Positions 25,156-32,286 of a stretch of DNA of 55,702 nt are shown one piece after another. The DNA is taken from positions 1,272 to 56,973 of the forward strand of contig JAHEJN010000013.1 of the NCBI GenBank assembly GCA_024638845.1, in the 5' to 3' direction. This DNA is from Acidimicrobiales bacterium (lineage in GTDB: Bacteria; Actinomycetota; Acidimicrobiia; Acidimicrobiales; JAHEJN01). The position numbers and the translations under genes were made by a program. Every line of letters starts with the position of its first letter. The stretch's first letter is position 1. Under the pieces are notes generated by a model, which was not told the DNA's origin, searched no databases, and saw only the letters and a program-made list of their open reading frames with translations.

Positions 25156-26195
25156 AGGGTGGCCATTTCGATGTTGTTGAAGTTGCGCTTGTAGTACCCC
25201 ATGTAGCCGACCTTGCGCTCCAGACTGTCGATCACAGCATCGTTGAAGTTGACGCCTTCGAGCTTCTGGGACGACCCCAACCCGCCGGGGCTGAACACGT
25301 TGATCTCCATCAGCTTGTCGCCGACGATGTCGATTCCGACGAGGAACATCCCGTCTTGCACCAACTTCGGTCGCACGATCTCCGCCAGGGTGAAATCGAC
25401 ATCGGTCAGGGTGGCCTTGGCCAGCGTGCCTCCCGCGTGGAGGTTCGACCGCATGTCGCCCCCGGCGCGGACGCGTCGGAACGCGGCATAGCGTCCCTTG
25501 TGGCGGAGCGGTTCGCCGTTCATCAGGAACAAGCGGGTGTCTCCGGCTTCGGCCTGGGGGAGGTACTCCTGGGCGATGATGTAGCCGTCCCTGGCCACCG
25601 CATCGATCATCTGGTTCAGGTTGGCCGGATCATCGGCTCTCACCAGGAAGACGCTCTCGCCACCGGATCCGTGGAGCGGCTTCAAGACCGCTCGGCCTTG
25701 ATCTCTGACGAACTCGCGGATCAGGGCACGGTCTCGACTGATGAGGGTGGTGGGCCTGACCTCTTCCGGGAAGAGCTGGAAGTACATCTTGTTCTCGGCC
25801 TTCGCCAGTCCGTTGGGATCGTTGAGCACGATCACGCCGTGGCGCATCGCGACCCGACCGAAGTCCAGCGCTGCGGTCTTGGCCCACTCGCGCTTTCCCT
25901 TCTCGTCGGACGGCACGTTCCGGAGGAACAGGACGTCCAGGTCGTCGACCGTGAGTCGTTCGTGGATCGCCGCCTTGCCGTGGAGGTCACGCATGTAGGC
26001 GACGCCGTCTTTGTAGCGGGTCTTCGGTACCCGAACGGCGTTGGCACGTATCTTCTCGTCGGGGTCATAGGCGAGATCACCGACGCTTATCACCCAGGCT
26101 TCGTGGCCACGGTTGGTGAGTGCGACGCCGAGGCGAGTCGTCGTGTACCCGGTCTCCTCGGTCTTGATGTCGTTGACGACGAAACCTACACGCAC
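25152..26195 (-). CDS. ATP-grasp ligase, glutathione synthetase/RimK-like
   Basis: The 347-residue protein starts at GTG 26195 with GGGAG five bases upstream (MRVGFVVNDIKTEETGYTT). Residues 150-347 form the ATP-grasp fold. ENKMYFQLFPE opens it, RAVLKPLHGSGGESVFLV is the ATP-binding lysine and glycine loop, and DGMFLVGIDIVGDKLMEINVFSPGGLGSS ends with the Mg-binding EINV and the substrate loop typical of glutathione synthetase-like enzymes. It should join a carboxylate to an amine using ATP through an acyl phosphate. With no gamma-glutamylcysteine ligase in sight, a glutathione role is unproven. It is head to head with the DUF1704 gene and coupled to the amidohydrolase. Confidence 0.88.
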   Translation of the reverse strand: MRVGFVVNDIKTEETGYTTTRLGVALTNRGHEAWVISVGDLAYDPDEKIRANAVRVPKTRYKDGVAYMRDLHGKAAIHERLTVDDLDVLFLRNVPSDEKGKREWAKTAALDFGRVAMRHGVIVLNDPNGLAKAENKMYFQLFPEEVRPTTLISRDRALIREFVRDQGRAVLKPLHGSGGESVFLVRADDPANLNQMIDAVARDGYIIAQEYLPQAEAGDTRLFLMNGEPLRHKGRYAAFRRVRAGGDMRSNLHAGGTLAKATLTDVDFTLAEIVRPKLVQDGMFLVGIDIVGDKLMEINVFSPGGLGSSQKLEGVNFNDAVIDSLERKVGYMGYYKRNFNNIEMATL

Positions 26196-26348
26196 TCTGA
26201 CTCCCTGGTTCTTGTTCCTCACGAAGCCCTGGAGCCACCGAGTCGAGCCACGGCGGCCCGGGCCTAGAGTATGCGACGTGCCCTGGGACCACAATGAACC
26301 GCTGGGTCGGGAATAGTCTGTGGACCGCGGCGGCACACGGGAGAGGGC

Positions 26349-28250
26349 ATGACGAACTCAGCGGCTCCGAGGTTGGACGAGGAGCTCATCAAATCGGTGA
26401 TCGATCGACTGCGTCAGGATCGACCGATCCGAGAGACGTTGCCGGGCGACGGCTTGTTGAACATCGATCGGCGACTCCCGTTCCTGCTCGTGTATCGGCC
26501 CGCGCCAGAGGAGTCGAGCTCTCTGTTCTCCAGGATCCTGACCGGCGGGGCCTCGTACTTGGTCGCCCCGACGCCGAAGCGGTCGAGAGCATGGACGAGC
26601 CGACTGGTCGCCGCGGTCGCGAAGGAGTTGTCAGAGGGCTTCGGCGCGTTCCTGGTCATCGAGCTCTGGCCCAGCGCCGAGCTCGATGAAGAACACAAGT
26701 CGGCGGCAGCGGTGGCCAAACCCGGGTTCAAGCTGCACCTCGGCCCGGCGGTTCGAAGCTCCGGCACGGTCGAGAGGCTCGCATCGTCGCTCGAGCGCAT
26801 ATCGATCATGAAGCAACGGGCGGTCGTCGAGCGGGTGCAGGGATCCAAGATCTCTGCTCCGGGACTGCCTCAGCTGCTTCCAAAAAAGGCGAGGGACGAC
26901 CTGAACATCACCGTGGTCGGAGTCGAAGTCGCTCCGATCTACATCGATCCCGACACCGGGGACGAACTACCCCTGGTTGCACGCACGTTGGCTCGGCTGA
27001 TGGCTCGTTCTCTGCAACAGGGCGCATTCCAGTTCGCCCAGACCAAGACGAATGATCGCTCGCTGCATTACCACGCGCTCGGTCGCCGGACCTTCGTCGC
27101 GGCGGTCAAGAGGGTCGATCAACAGCTCACCGCGGTCGCCGAGTCGTTCGATCTCCTCATGGCGGTCACCCCGGTGAACTCCGAGGCCGCCTACCGGACG
27201 TTCAAACGATCGAAGTTCGAGCGTGCACCCAGATTCCACTATCGCCCGATAGCAGTCGATCCTGACCTCTTGAAGCGACAGCTCTGGGACATCAAGATCG
27301 AACGCGTGGAGGACCCTGTCCTCGATCACTTGTTCCGGGACAAGCGACGAGAGCTCGACCTGAAGCTCACACTCCTGGCCGAGCGTGAGCGCGAACGCTT
27401 CGTCCACACCAGCATGGCGCTCTACGGTCGACTCAACGACGACCTGCGGACGTCGGCGATCGACATTCTCGAGAACGTGCCGGCTCGAAATGGTGCCAGG
27501 ACCCAACGGACCGTCAGCGCACGAGAGTTCATCGCTCGGGCACAAGAGGAGTTCGAGCGGCTACGTCACACACCGGCACAGATGGACGGACAGATAATCG
27601 TCGACAAGGACGTCTCGTCGCTGATGGTCTCGTCGGGCAACCTGATCATCGGCGCCAACATGTCCTTTCCATCCAATCGCGTCGAGCCGCTCATTCAGCA
27701 CGAGGTCGGAACGCATGTCTTGACCTACTGGAACGGGCGGGCTCAGCCGTTCAAGCTCCTTGCCACCGGGCTGGCCGGCCACGATGAGCTGCAGGAGGGT
27801 CTGGCGGTGTTCGTGGAGTACCTGGTCGGCGGGCTCACCGCGAGCCGACTGCGGACGCTTGCTGCCAGGGTCGAGGCCGTCGGCGCGCTCGTCGGCGGTG
27901 CCACGTTCGTCGAGACGTTCCGGCTTCTCCGGGACGACTTCGGCCTATCGGAGCGCATGGCGTTCCTGATCACCATGCGGGTCTTTCGCGGCGGAGGGCT
28001 CACGAAGGACGCCGTCTATCTGCGCGGCCTCCAGGCGGTGATCCAGTACCTGGCCAAAGGTGGACGCCTCGACACCCTGTTCGTGGGCAAGATCGCCACC
28101 GTGCACGCGTCGGTGATCGAGGAGCTCCAGCGTCGCCAAGTGCTCGAGCCGCCCCCGTTTCGTCCGTCTTACCTCGACCAGCCGGACTCCCACTACCGGA
28201 TCGAGGCCATCAAGGCGAACCCCAGCCCGGCAGATCTCGTCGATGCGTAA
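26349..28250 (+). CDS. DUF1704 (QEGLA motif) zinc metallopeptidase
   Basis: The 633-residue protein has HEVGTH at residues 451-456 (HExxxH zinc site) and QEGLAVFVEYL from 482, whose glutamate is the third ligand. This pair defines DUF1704, sometimes labelled 'flavohemoglobin expression-modulating QEGLA protein'. Its eukaryotic relatives (KIAA0895/MATCAP) remove the C-terminal tyrosine from tubulin. The N-terminal ~230 residues are the family's conserved domain. The ATG at 26349 has GGAGAGGG upstream. The gene is divergent from an ATP-grasp ligase/amidohydrolase pair, a linkage that suggests trimming of a peptide or small molecule made by the ligase. No signal peptide. Confidence 0.88.
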   Translation: MTNSAAPRLDEELIKSVIDRLRQDRPIRETLPGDGLLNIDRRLPFLLVYRPAPEESSSLFSRILTGGASYLVAPTPKRSRAWTSRLVAAVAKELSEGFGAFLVIELWPSAELDEEHKSAAAVAKPGFKLHLGPAVRSSGTVERLASSLERISIMKQRAVVERVQGSKISAPGLPQLLPKKARDDLNITVVGVEVAPIYIDPDTGDELPLVARTLARLMARSLQQGAFQFAQTKTNDRSLHYHALGRRTFVAAVKRVDQQLTAVAESFDLLMAVTPVNSEAAYRTFKRSKFERAPRFHYRPIAVDPDLLKRQLWDIKIERVEDPVLDHLFRDKRRELDLKLTLLAERERERFVHTSMALYGRLNDDLRTSAIDILENVPARNGARTQRTVSAREFIARAQEEFERLRHTPAQMDGQIIVDKDVSSLMVSSGNLIIGANMSFPSNRVEPLIQHEVGTHVLTYWNGRAQPFKLLATGLAGHDELQEGLAVFVEYLVGGLTASRLRTLAARVEAVGALVGGATFVETFRLLRDDFGLSERMAFLITMRVFRGGGLTKDAVYLRGLQAVIQYLAKGGRLDTLFVGKIATVHASVIEELQRRQVLEPPPFRPSYLDQPDSHYRIEAIKANPSPADLVDA

Positions 28251-28265
28251 CCGATCGGGGTTGCG

Positions 28266-28841
28266 GTGAACGCCGAGGTCGAGGCCTACATCAGGCGGTC
28301 GGAGAAGTGGCCGCAGGAGATGACCGACCTGCGGCCGACCCTGCTCGGCTGTGGGTTGACCGAGGAGATCAAATGGGGCAAGCCCTGCTACCGCCACCAG
28401 GGCAAGAACATCGTCATCGTTCAGGAGATGAACGAGTTCCTCGCGCTCATGTTCTTCAAGGGCGCCTTGTTGAGCGATCCTGAAGGCGTGCTCGAGGAGC
28501 AGGGGCCGAACTCACGATCGGCTCGCCGCATGCGGTTCACCTCGACCGACGACGTGGCCCGGCTGACCGACACCGTCAGGGCCTACATCGACGAGGCCAT
28601 CCACGTCGAGGAGGCGGGGTTGGAGGTGGGCCCGGCACCCGAGCTCGTCTTGGTCGCGGAGCTCGAGGAGCGCCTCGACCGAGACCCGGCCTTGAACGCT
28701 GCCTTCGAGGCCCTGACCCCCGGTCGACGGCGGGAGTACAACCTCTACTTCTCCGATGCCAAGCAAGCCAAGACCCGTCAGGCGCGAGTCGAGAAGTACG
28801 CCCGGAAGATCCTGGATGGCAAGGGCTTCCGCGACCGCTGA
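28266..28841 (+). CDS. YdeI/OmpD-associated family protein (DUF1801 plus YdeI tail)
   Basis: The 191-residue protein has a DUF1801-type domain at about residues 14-105 (LTEEIKWGKPCYRHQGKNIVIVQ, FLALMFFKGALL), which is the signature of the family. The C-terminal YdeI module (ALTPGRRREYNLYFSDAKQAKTR, then RVEKYARKILDGKG) is also present. It starts at GTG 28266, 15 bases behind the DUF1704 stop, and may be co-transcribed. Biochemical function is unsettled in the family. A hairpin (28882-28908) follows 41 bases after the stop. Confidence 0.85.
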   Translation: MNAEVEAYIRRSEKWPQEMTDLRPTLLGCGLTEEIKWGKPCYRHQGKNIVIVQEMNEFLALMFFKGALLSDPEGVLEEQGPNSRSARRMRFTSTDDVARLTDTVRAYIDEAIHVEEAGLEVGPAPELVLVAELEERLDRDPALNAAFEALTPGRRREYNLYFSDAKQAKTRQARVEKYARKILDGKGFRDR

Positions 28842-28881
28842 TCCTCGGCCCGCATGGCCCGACCGGTTTTGACCCCACGAG

Positions 28882-28908
28882 GAGGCGCCGCCATGATTGA
28901 AGCGCCTC
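28882..28908 (+). terminator. Hairpin downstream of the YdeI-family gene
   Basis: GAGGCGC and GCGCCTC pair over a 13-base loop, 41 bases after the YdeI-family stop and before the SHOCT gene at 28951. No clear U-tract follows. It could end the upstream transcript or lie in the leader of the next gene. Confidence 0.35.
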
Positions 28909-28950
28909 TAATCGCGGCACCTAATTCTCTATGTGCGAAGGTGTAATCCA

Positions 28951-29349
28951 ATGTTGCTAGCTGCAGAGTTCGGATCTGGCCAGGTGTTGTGGTCGTTCGT
29001 TTGGTTCTTCCTGTTCTTCGTCTGGATCATGTTGCTGTTCACGGTGTTGGGCGACATCTTCCGTAGTGATGACCTCTCGGGTATATCGAAGGCGATCTGG
29101 CTGCTGTTCGTGATCTTCCTGCCCTATCTCGGGATCTTCGTGTACCTCATTGCCCGTGGTGACAAGATGGCGAAGCGGCGGGCCGAGATGATCCAAGACC
29201 AGGATGAAGCTACCCGCGCCTACATCCGATCCGCCGCCGGCTCTTCGAGCACAGCTGATCAACTGGCGTCACTTGCCGAGCTCCACAGCAGCGGCAAACT
29301 GTCCGATGAAGAGTACGCCTCGGCCAAGGCCAGCGTGATCGGTAGCTGA
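28951..29349 (+). CDS. PLDc_N/SHOCT membrane protein (copy 1)
   Basis: The 132-residue protein has two helices of PLDc_N type (SFVWFFLFFVWIMLLFTVLG and AIWLLFVIFLPYLGIFVYLI). A basic stretch and a C-terminal SHOCT segment (TADQLASLAELHSSGKLSDE, EYASAKASVIG) follow. A second copy of exactly the same length is at 30697-31095. SHOCT tails are short oligomerisation or binding modules found at the ends of bacterial envelope proteins; the function here is unknown. ATG 28951 has GAAGGTG upstream. Confidence 0.85.
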   Translation: MLLAAEFGSGQVLWSFVWFFLFFVWIMLLFTVLGDIFRSDDLSGISKAIWLLFVIFLPYLGIFVYLIARGDKMAKRRAEMIQDQDEATRAYIRSAAGSSSTADQLASLAELHSSGKLSDEEYASAKASVIGS

Positions 29350-29389
29350 TTCCGGCCGTCGGAGCGGCCCGCCCACGGATCGCTCGCGG

Positions 29390-29791
29390 TCAGGTACCGG
29401 CCACTTCATCGCCGTGTACGGCCAGACCGTAGATGATCAGACCGTCGATGATGATGATGAGCCACGACCAGGCCGGATAGACCGACATGAACGACATCTG
29501 CGCCAGAACGTTCATGGCGGCGCCGGTCATGCCCAGCACTCGGGCCCACAGATCGCCGTGGAATATCCCCATGGCCACGAAGAGCTGAAACGCGGCGAAC
29601 ACCAGATAGATCACGCCGACCGTGGTGAGGTCGAATCTGATCAACGCCTCAGGGGTGATGACGATCCAGTCGTCTTTCAGCAGCAGGGTCAGAGCGAAGA
29701 TCAGGTTCGCCAGGCCGGCGATCACCGTCATCGTGCCCGCGAACACGACCCATCCGCTCGTCGTCAACCGTTCGTAGCTGTACGTTGCCAT
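29390..29791 (-). CDS. DUF7144 membrane protein
   Basis: The 133-residue four-helix protein starts SYERLTTSGWVVFAGTMTVIAGLAN, the typical start of actinobacterial DUF7144 proteins. It continues LVFAAFQLFVAMGIFHGDLWARVLGM and ends after a last helix with VHGDEVAGT. The family has no known activity. Start ATG 29791 with a GGAG eleven bases upstream. It sits among SHOCT proteins and a lipoprotein, suggesting an envelope or stress group. Confidence 0.75.
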   Translation of the reverse strand: MATYSYERLTTSGWVVFAGTMTVIAGLANLIFALTLLLKDDWIVITPEALIRFDLTTVGVIYLVFAAFQLFVAMGIFHGDLWARVLGMTGAAMNVLAQMSFMSVYPAWSWLIIIIDGLIIYGLAVHGDEVAGT

Positions 29792-29867
29792 TTGGGCGTC
29801 TACTCCTTGGATCTCATGTGACCGGGTCTGGGCGTAGCTCCGACTCCTGCACCTGCCGCGCGAGCGA

Positions 29868-30647
29868 TCAGCGCATCGCCGCCTCGACCGGAGCGACGGC
29901 GCCGTTCACCTGCTGGCGCCGCTGACTCATGGTCTGCACGGCGGCATCGACGAGGGCCATGTTGTTGGCCGACTGAGGGTCGCTGCGCACCGAAACGTAG
30001 GACTGCATGGCGTTACGCAACGACGAGATCGACTGCCCGAGATAGGTCAGCGCCTGTTGAGTCGAGGCGTCGCTGCTGGTTCCGGCCGTGGCCGCGATCT
30101 GGCTCTCGAGGTCGATGGTGCGCTCGCGAATGGCGAACCATGCGTGGCCGAGCTGCTGAGGATCGGTTATGCGCAGAAGATCGCTGCTACCCGAGTCGAC
30201 GAGCCACCTGGCCGCACCGACGAGCTGGCCCAGTCGGCGATTCCGATCGGCTCTGGCTGCCGCCTTCGAGTCGGAATGGCTGGTAGCGGCAGACGCGGCG
30301 AACAGAATGATTGCCAGCGCTCCGAGGCCGAGGAGGACGATGATGAGCCAATCCTCGTCCGAGAGCTCGTCGTCGGCCCCGGGGGTCGGCTCGGTGGGAG
30401 CCGGTGTCTGTTCGGGAGCCGGCGTTTCCTGAGGAGGTGGTGTTTCTTCGGGAGGTGGTGTTTCTTCGGGAGGTGGTGTTTCTTCGGGAGCCGGCGCCTC
30501 TCCGGAAGGTGGCTGAGTGTCGGAACTACATGCGCTCAGCACGGCGACCAGGCCCAGACCGAGCAACATGACCAACACGAGGCGCACCAGCGCAGCCGGC
30601 TCGGGGCGTCGAGCGTCGGCGGGTCGATTGTGGGTGGGCGATCTCAT
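29868..30647 (-). CDS. Lipoprotein with Pro/Glu/Thr-rich repeats and one helix
   Basis: The 259-residue protein has a signal peptide with lipobox LSAC (Cys40). Residues 47-90 are a PET-rich linker with a three-fold PPPEET repeat. A transmembrane helix then appears at about 100-120 (DWLIIVLLGLGALAIILFAASAA), and a helical domain runs to the end. A lipid-anchored N-terminus followed by a second helix would put the repeat outside the membrane and the C-terminal domain inside. It is 49 bases behind the SHOCT gene at 30697-31095 on the same strand. Confidence 0.7.
   Translation of the reverse strand: MRSPTHNRPADARRPEPAALVRLVLVMLLGLGLVAVLSACSSDTQPPSGEAPAPEETPPPEETPPPEETPPPQETPAPEQTPAPTEPTPGADDELSDEDWLIIVLLGLGALAIILFAASAATSHSDSKAAARADRNRRLGQLVGAARWLVDSGSSDLLRITDPQQLGHAWFAIRERTIDLESQIAATAGTSSDASTQQALTYLGQSISSLRNAMQSYVSVRSDPQSANNMALVDAAVQTMSQRRQQVNGAVAPVEAAMR
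30433..30486. repeat. Three 18-bp tandem repeats
   Basis: The unit GGAGGTGGTGTTTCTTCG is present three times in a row with no differences, inside the lipoprotein gene. It codes for the PPPEET repeats on the minus strand. Identical copies suggest recent slippage, and the copy number is likely to vary between strains. Confidence 0.85.
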
Positions 30648-30696
30648 TTCGGCGTTGCCTTTCGAGGGTGCAGGGGAGAGTACGTGACGCGAAGAG

Positions 30697-31095
30697 TCAG
30701 CCGTTGACCGCGCGGTTCTTGGCTTGGGCGTACTCCGCGTCGGACAGCGCCCCCGACTCGTGCAGCGCAGCCAGCTTCGAGAGCTCGTCGGCCGCAGACT
30801 GGGTTCCGGCCGCGTCTCGAATGTAGGCCTGGACCGCCTCCTCGGAGGCTCGAGCTGCCTCCTCGTCGCGGCGGCTCATGTCGCTGCCGTTCACGATGAG
30901 ATAGAGGAACACGCCGAGGTACGGCAAGAAGATGATACCCACGGTCCACAGCGCCTTGCCCCAGCCCGAGAGGCTCTTCGCTCGGACGATGTCGCCGAAC
31001 ACCGTGAAGAGCAGCCAGATCCAAATGAAGAACAGGAAGAACCACAACATCGACCACAGCACCTGGCCGCTGCCGAACTCCGCTGCTACCGCCAT
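30697..31095 (-). CDS. PLDc_N/SHOCT membrane protein (copy 2)
   Basis: The 132-residue protein is paralogous to 28951-29349. They share AEFGSGQVLWS, two PLDc_N helices (MLWFFLFFIWIWLLFTVFGD, IIFLPYLGVFLYLIV), YIRDAAG and the SHOCT end (ELSKLAALHESGALSDAEYA). Start ATG 31095 is behind a strong CAGGAGGT site. It is followed by the lipoprotein gene, so the two are likely one transcript. Confidence 0.85.
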   Translation of the reverse strand: MAVAAEFGSGQVLWSMLWFFLFFIWIWLLFTVFGDIVRAKSLSGWGKALWTVGIIFLPYLGVFLYLIVNGSDMSRRDEEAARASEEAVQAYIRDAAGTQSAADELSKLAALHESGALSDAEYAQAKNRAVNG

Positions 31096-31221
31096 GAAAC
31101 CGACCTCCTGAGACTGTGAGTTACCGACGGCACGGTAGTGCTCGAGCCTCTCGACGTCTACAAGCGCGAGGAATTCACCCCAGGTGATCGAGAAGGTCCC
31201 CGTGTTCACGCTGACGGCGTC

Positions 31222-31230
31222 TGCTATAAC
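31222..31230 (+). promoter_or_regulatory. Extended -10 of a leaderless promoter
   Basis: TGCTATAAC matches the extended -10 (TGn plus TATAAC), six bases before the ATG at 31237. No good -35 is present, as is usual with an extended -10. It implies a leaderless mRNA for the DUF6325-like gene. Confidence 0.55.
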
Positions 31231-31236
31231 TCTTCG

Positions 31237-31968
31237 ATGCTTGGACCCGTACAGCTGATCGTCTTCCAGTTCGACACCCTCGATCGCTTCCGAGGCGACA
31301 TCCTCGATCGCCTCGAGGAGTTAGCTCCCATAAATGCCGTGCGCGTGCTCGACGCGCTCTTCGTGGCCAAGGAGGAGAATGGCGACCTGGTCGCCCTCGA
31401 GCTGGGTGACCTCGGCGAGGAGGAGGGCGACGACGTTCTCGGCGCCATCATCGGCGAGCTGCTCGGTTTCTCCTTCGACGGCGAGGATCCCAGTGCACCT
31501 CCGGCCGAGATCACCGAAGCTTCTGCGATCGGCGTCACCGTGGCCGACGTTCGTCGCATCGCGCGAGACCTCGCACCAGGGACCGCAGCTGCGTTGTTGC
31601 TGATCGAGCATCACTGGGCCGCCGGTCTCCGAGACGCAATCGCCGATGCGGGTGGATCGGTCATCCTTCAGGGCTTCCTCACGCTCGAGGGCCTGGCCAT
31701 GGTGGGTGCCGAGATCGCGGCGACCGCCGAGGCCATCGCTGCCATCGAGCTCGCCGATGCACTCGAGGCCGAAGCCACGGTGCGCTCACTCGAGGCACTG
31801 GCCACCATCGAGATAGCCGACGAGATCAGAGCCGCCGTGGTGGCGAACACCATCCTCGGCCTGGTCGAGGCCGGTTACATCGAAGGCGCCGACGCCGAGG
31901 AGGCCGTCGCCGCAGTGCTCGGTGATGACATACTCGAAGCCGTATCCGCCAGCGAAGGGACCTCGTAG
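31237..31968 (+). CDS. DUF6325-like protein
   Basis: The 243-residue protein opens MLGPVQLIVFQFDTLDRFRG, then NAVRVLDALFVAKEENGDLVALEL. This is the beta-alpha-beta start of DUF6325/DUF1269-like proteins found next to SHOCT proteins in actinobacteria. The middle has a helix-rich part (AAALLLIEHHWAAGLRDAIADAGG). The end is strongly acidic and alanine-rich (residues 165-240). It is probably soluble or weakly membrane-bound. ATG 31237 follows an extended -10. Its stop abuts the next ATG (TAG-ATG). Confidence 0.7.
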   Translation: MLGPVQLIVFQFDTLDRFRGDILDRLEELAPINAVRVLDALFVAKEENGDLVALELGDLGEEEGDDVLGAIIGELLGFSFDGEDPSAPPAEITEASAIGVTVADVRRIARDLAPGTAAALLLIEHHWAAGLRDAIADAGGSVILQGFLTLEGLAMVGAEIAATAEAIAAIELADALEAEATVRSLEALATIEIADEIRAAVVANTILGLVEAGYIEGADAEEAVAAVLGDDILEAVSASEGTS

Positions 31969-32253
31969 ATGCCTCCGGCCCGACGATCAATGCGCCGCAC
32001 CGCGCGCCGAACCTCACGCCGCACGAGCCGGCGAATGGACCGCCGCATGCAGGCCAGCGCGCCGGCTCCGGTCTATGAACCGGCTCCTGCTCCGGCTGCG
32101 GCGCCTGCACCGGCTGCGCCGACACCGGCGGCGCCCGCCGAACCGGTGCCGGCCTACATGGCCGAGCTCGAACAGCTCGCCAGCCTGCGCGACGCCGGAA
32201 TCCTCTCGAACGACGAGTTCGAGGCCAAGAAGCGGCAGATACTCGGTCTCTGA
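31969..32253 (+). CDS. Small Arg-rich SHOCT protein
   Basis: The 94-residue protein has three parts: an Arg-rich start (residues 4-27; RRTARRTSRRTSRRMDRRM), a Pro/Ala linker (28-58) and a C-terminal SHOCT module (ELEQLASLRDAGILSNDEFE). The ATG comes directly after the TAG of the DUF6325-like gene, with GGGA as ribosome site. The basic start could bind nucleic acid or phospholipid head groups. It is the third SHOCT gene within 3.3 kb. Confidence 0.75.
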   Translation: MPPARRSMRRTARRTSRRTSRRMDRRMQASAPAPVYEPAPAPAAAPAPAAPTPAAPAEPVPAYMAELEQLASLRDAGILSNDEFEAKKRQILGL

Positions 32254-32286
32254 CCCCGTCACCCGACCCGAAATCCCCCACGTCTG

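Noticed and set aside
25152-26195. Calling the ATP-grasp gene gshB (glutathione synthetase)
   Set aside because: The fold matches, but no gamma-glutamylcysteine ligase is nearby and actinobacteria usually use mycothiol; the partner genes point elsewhere.
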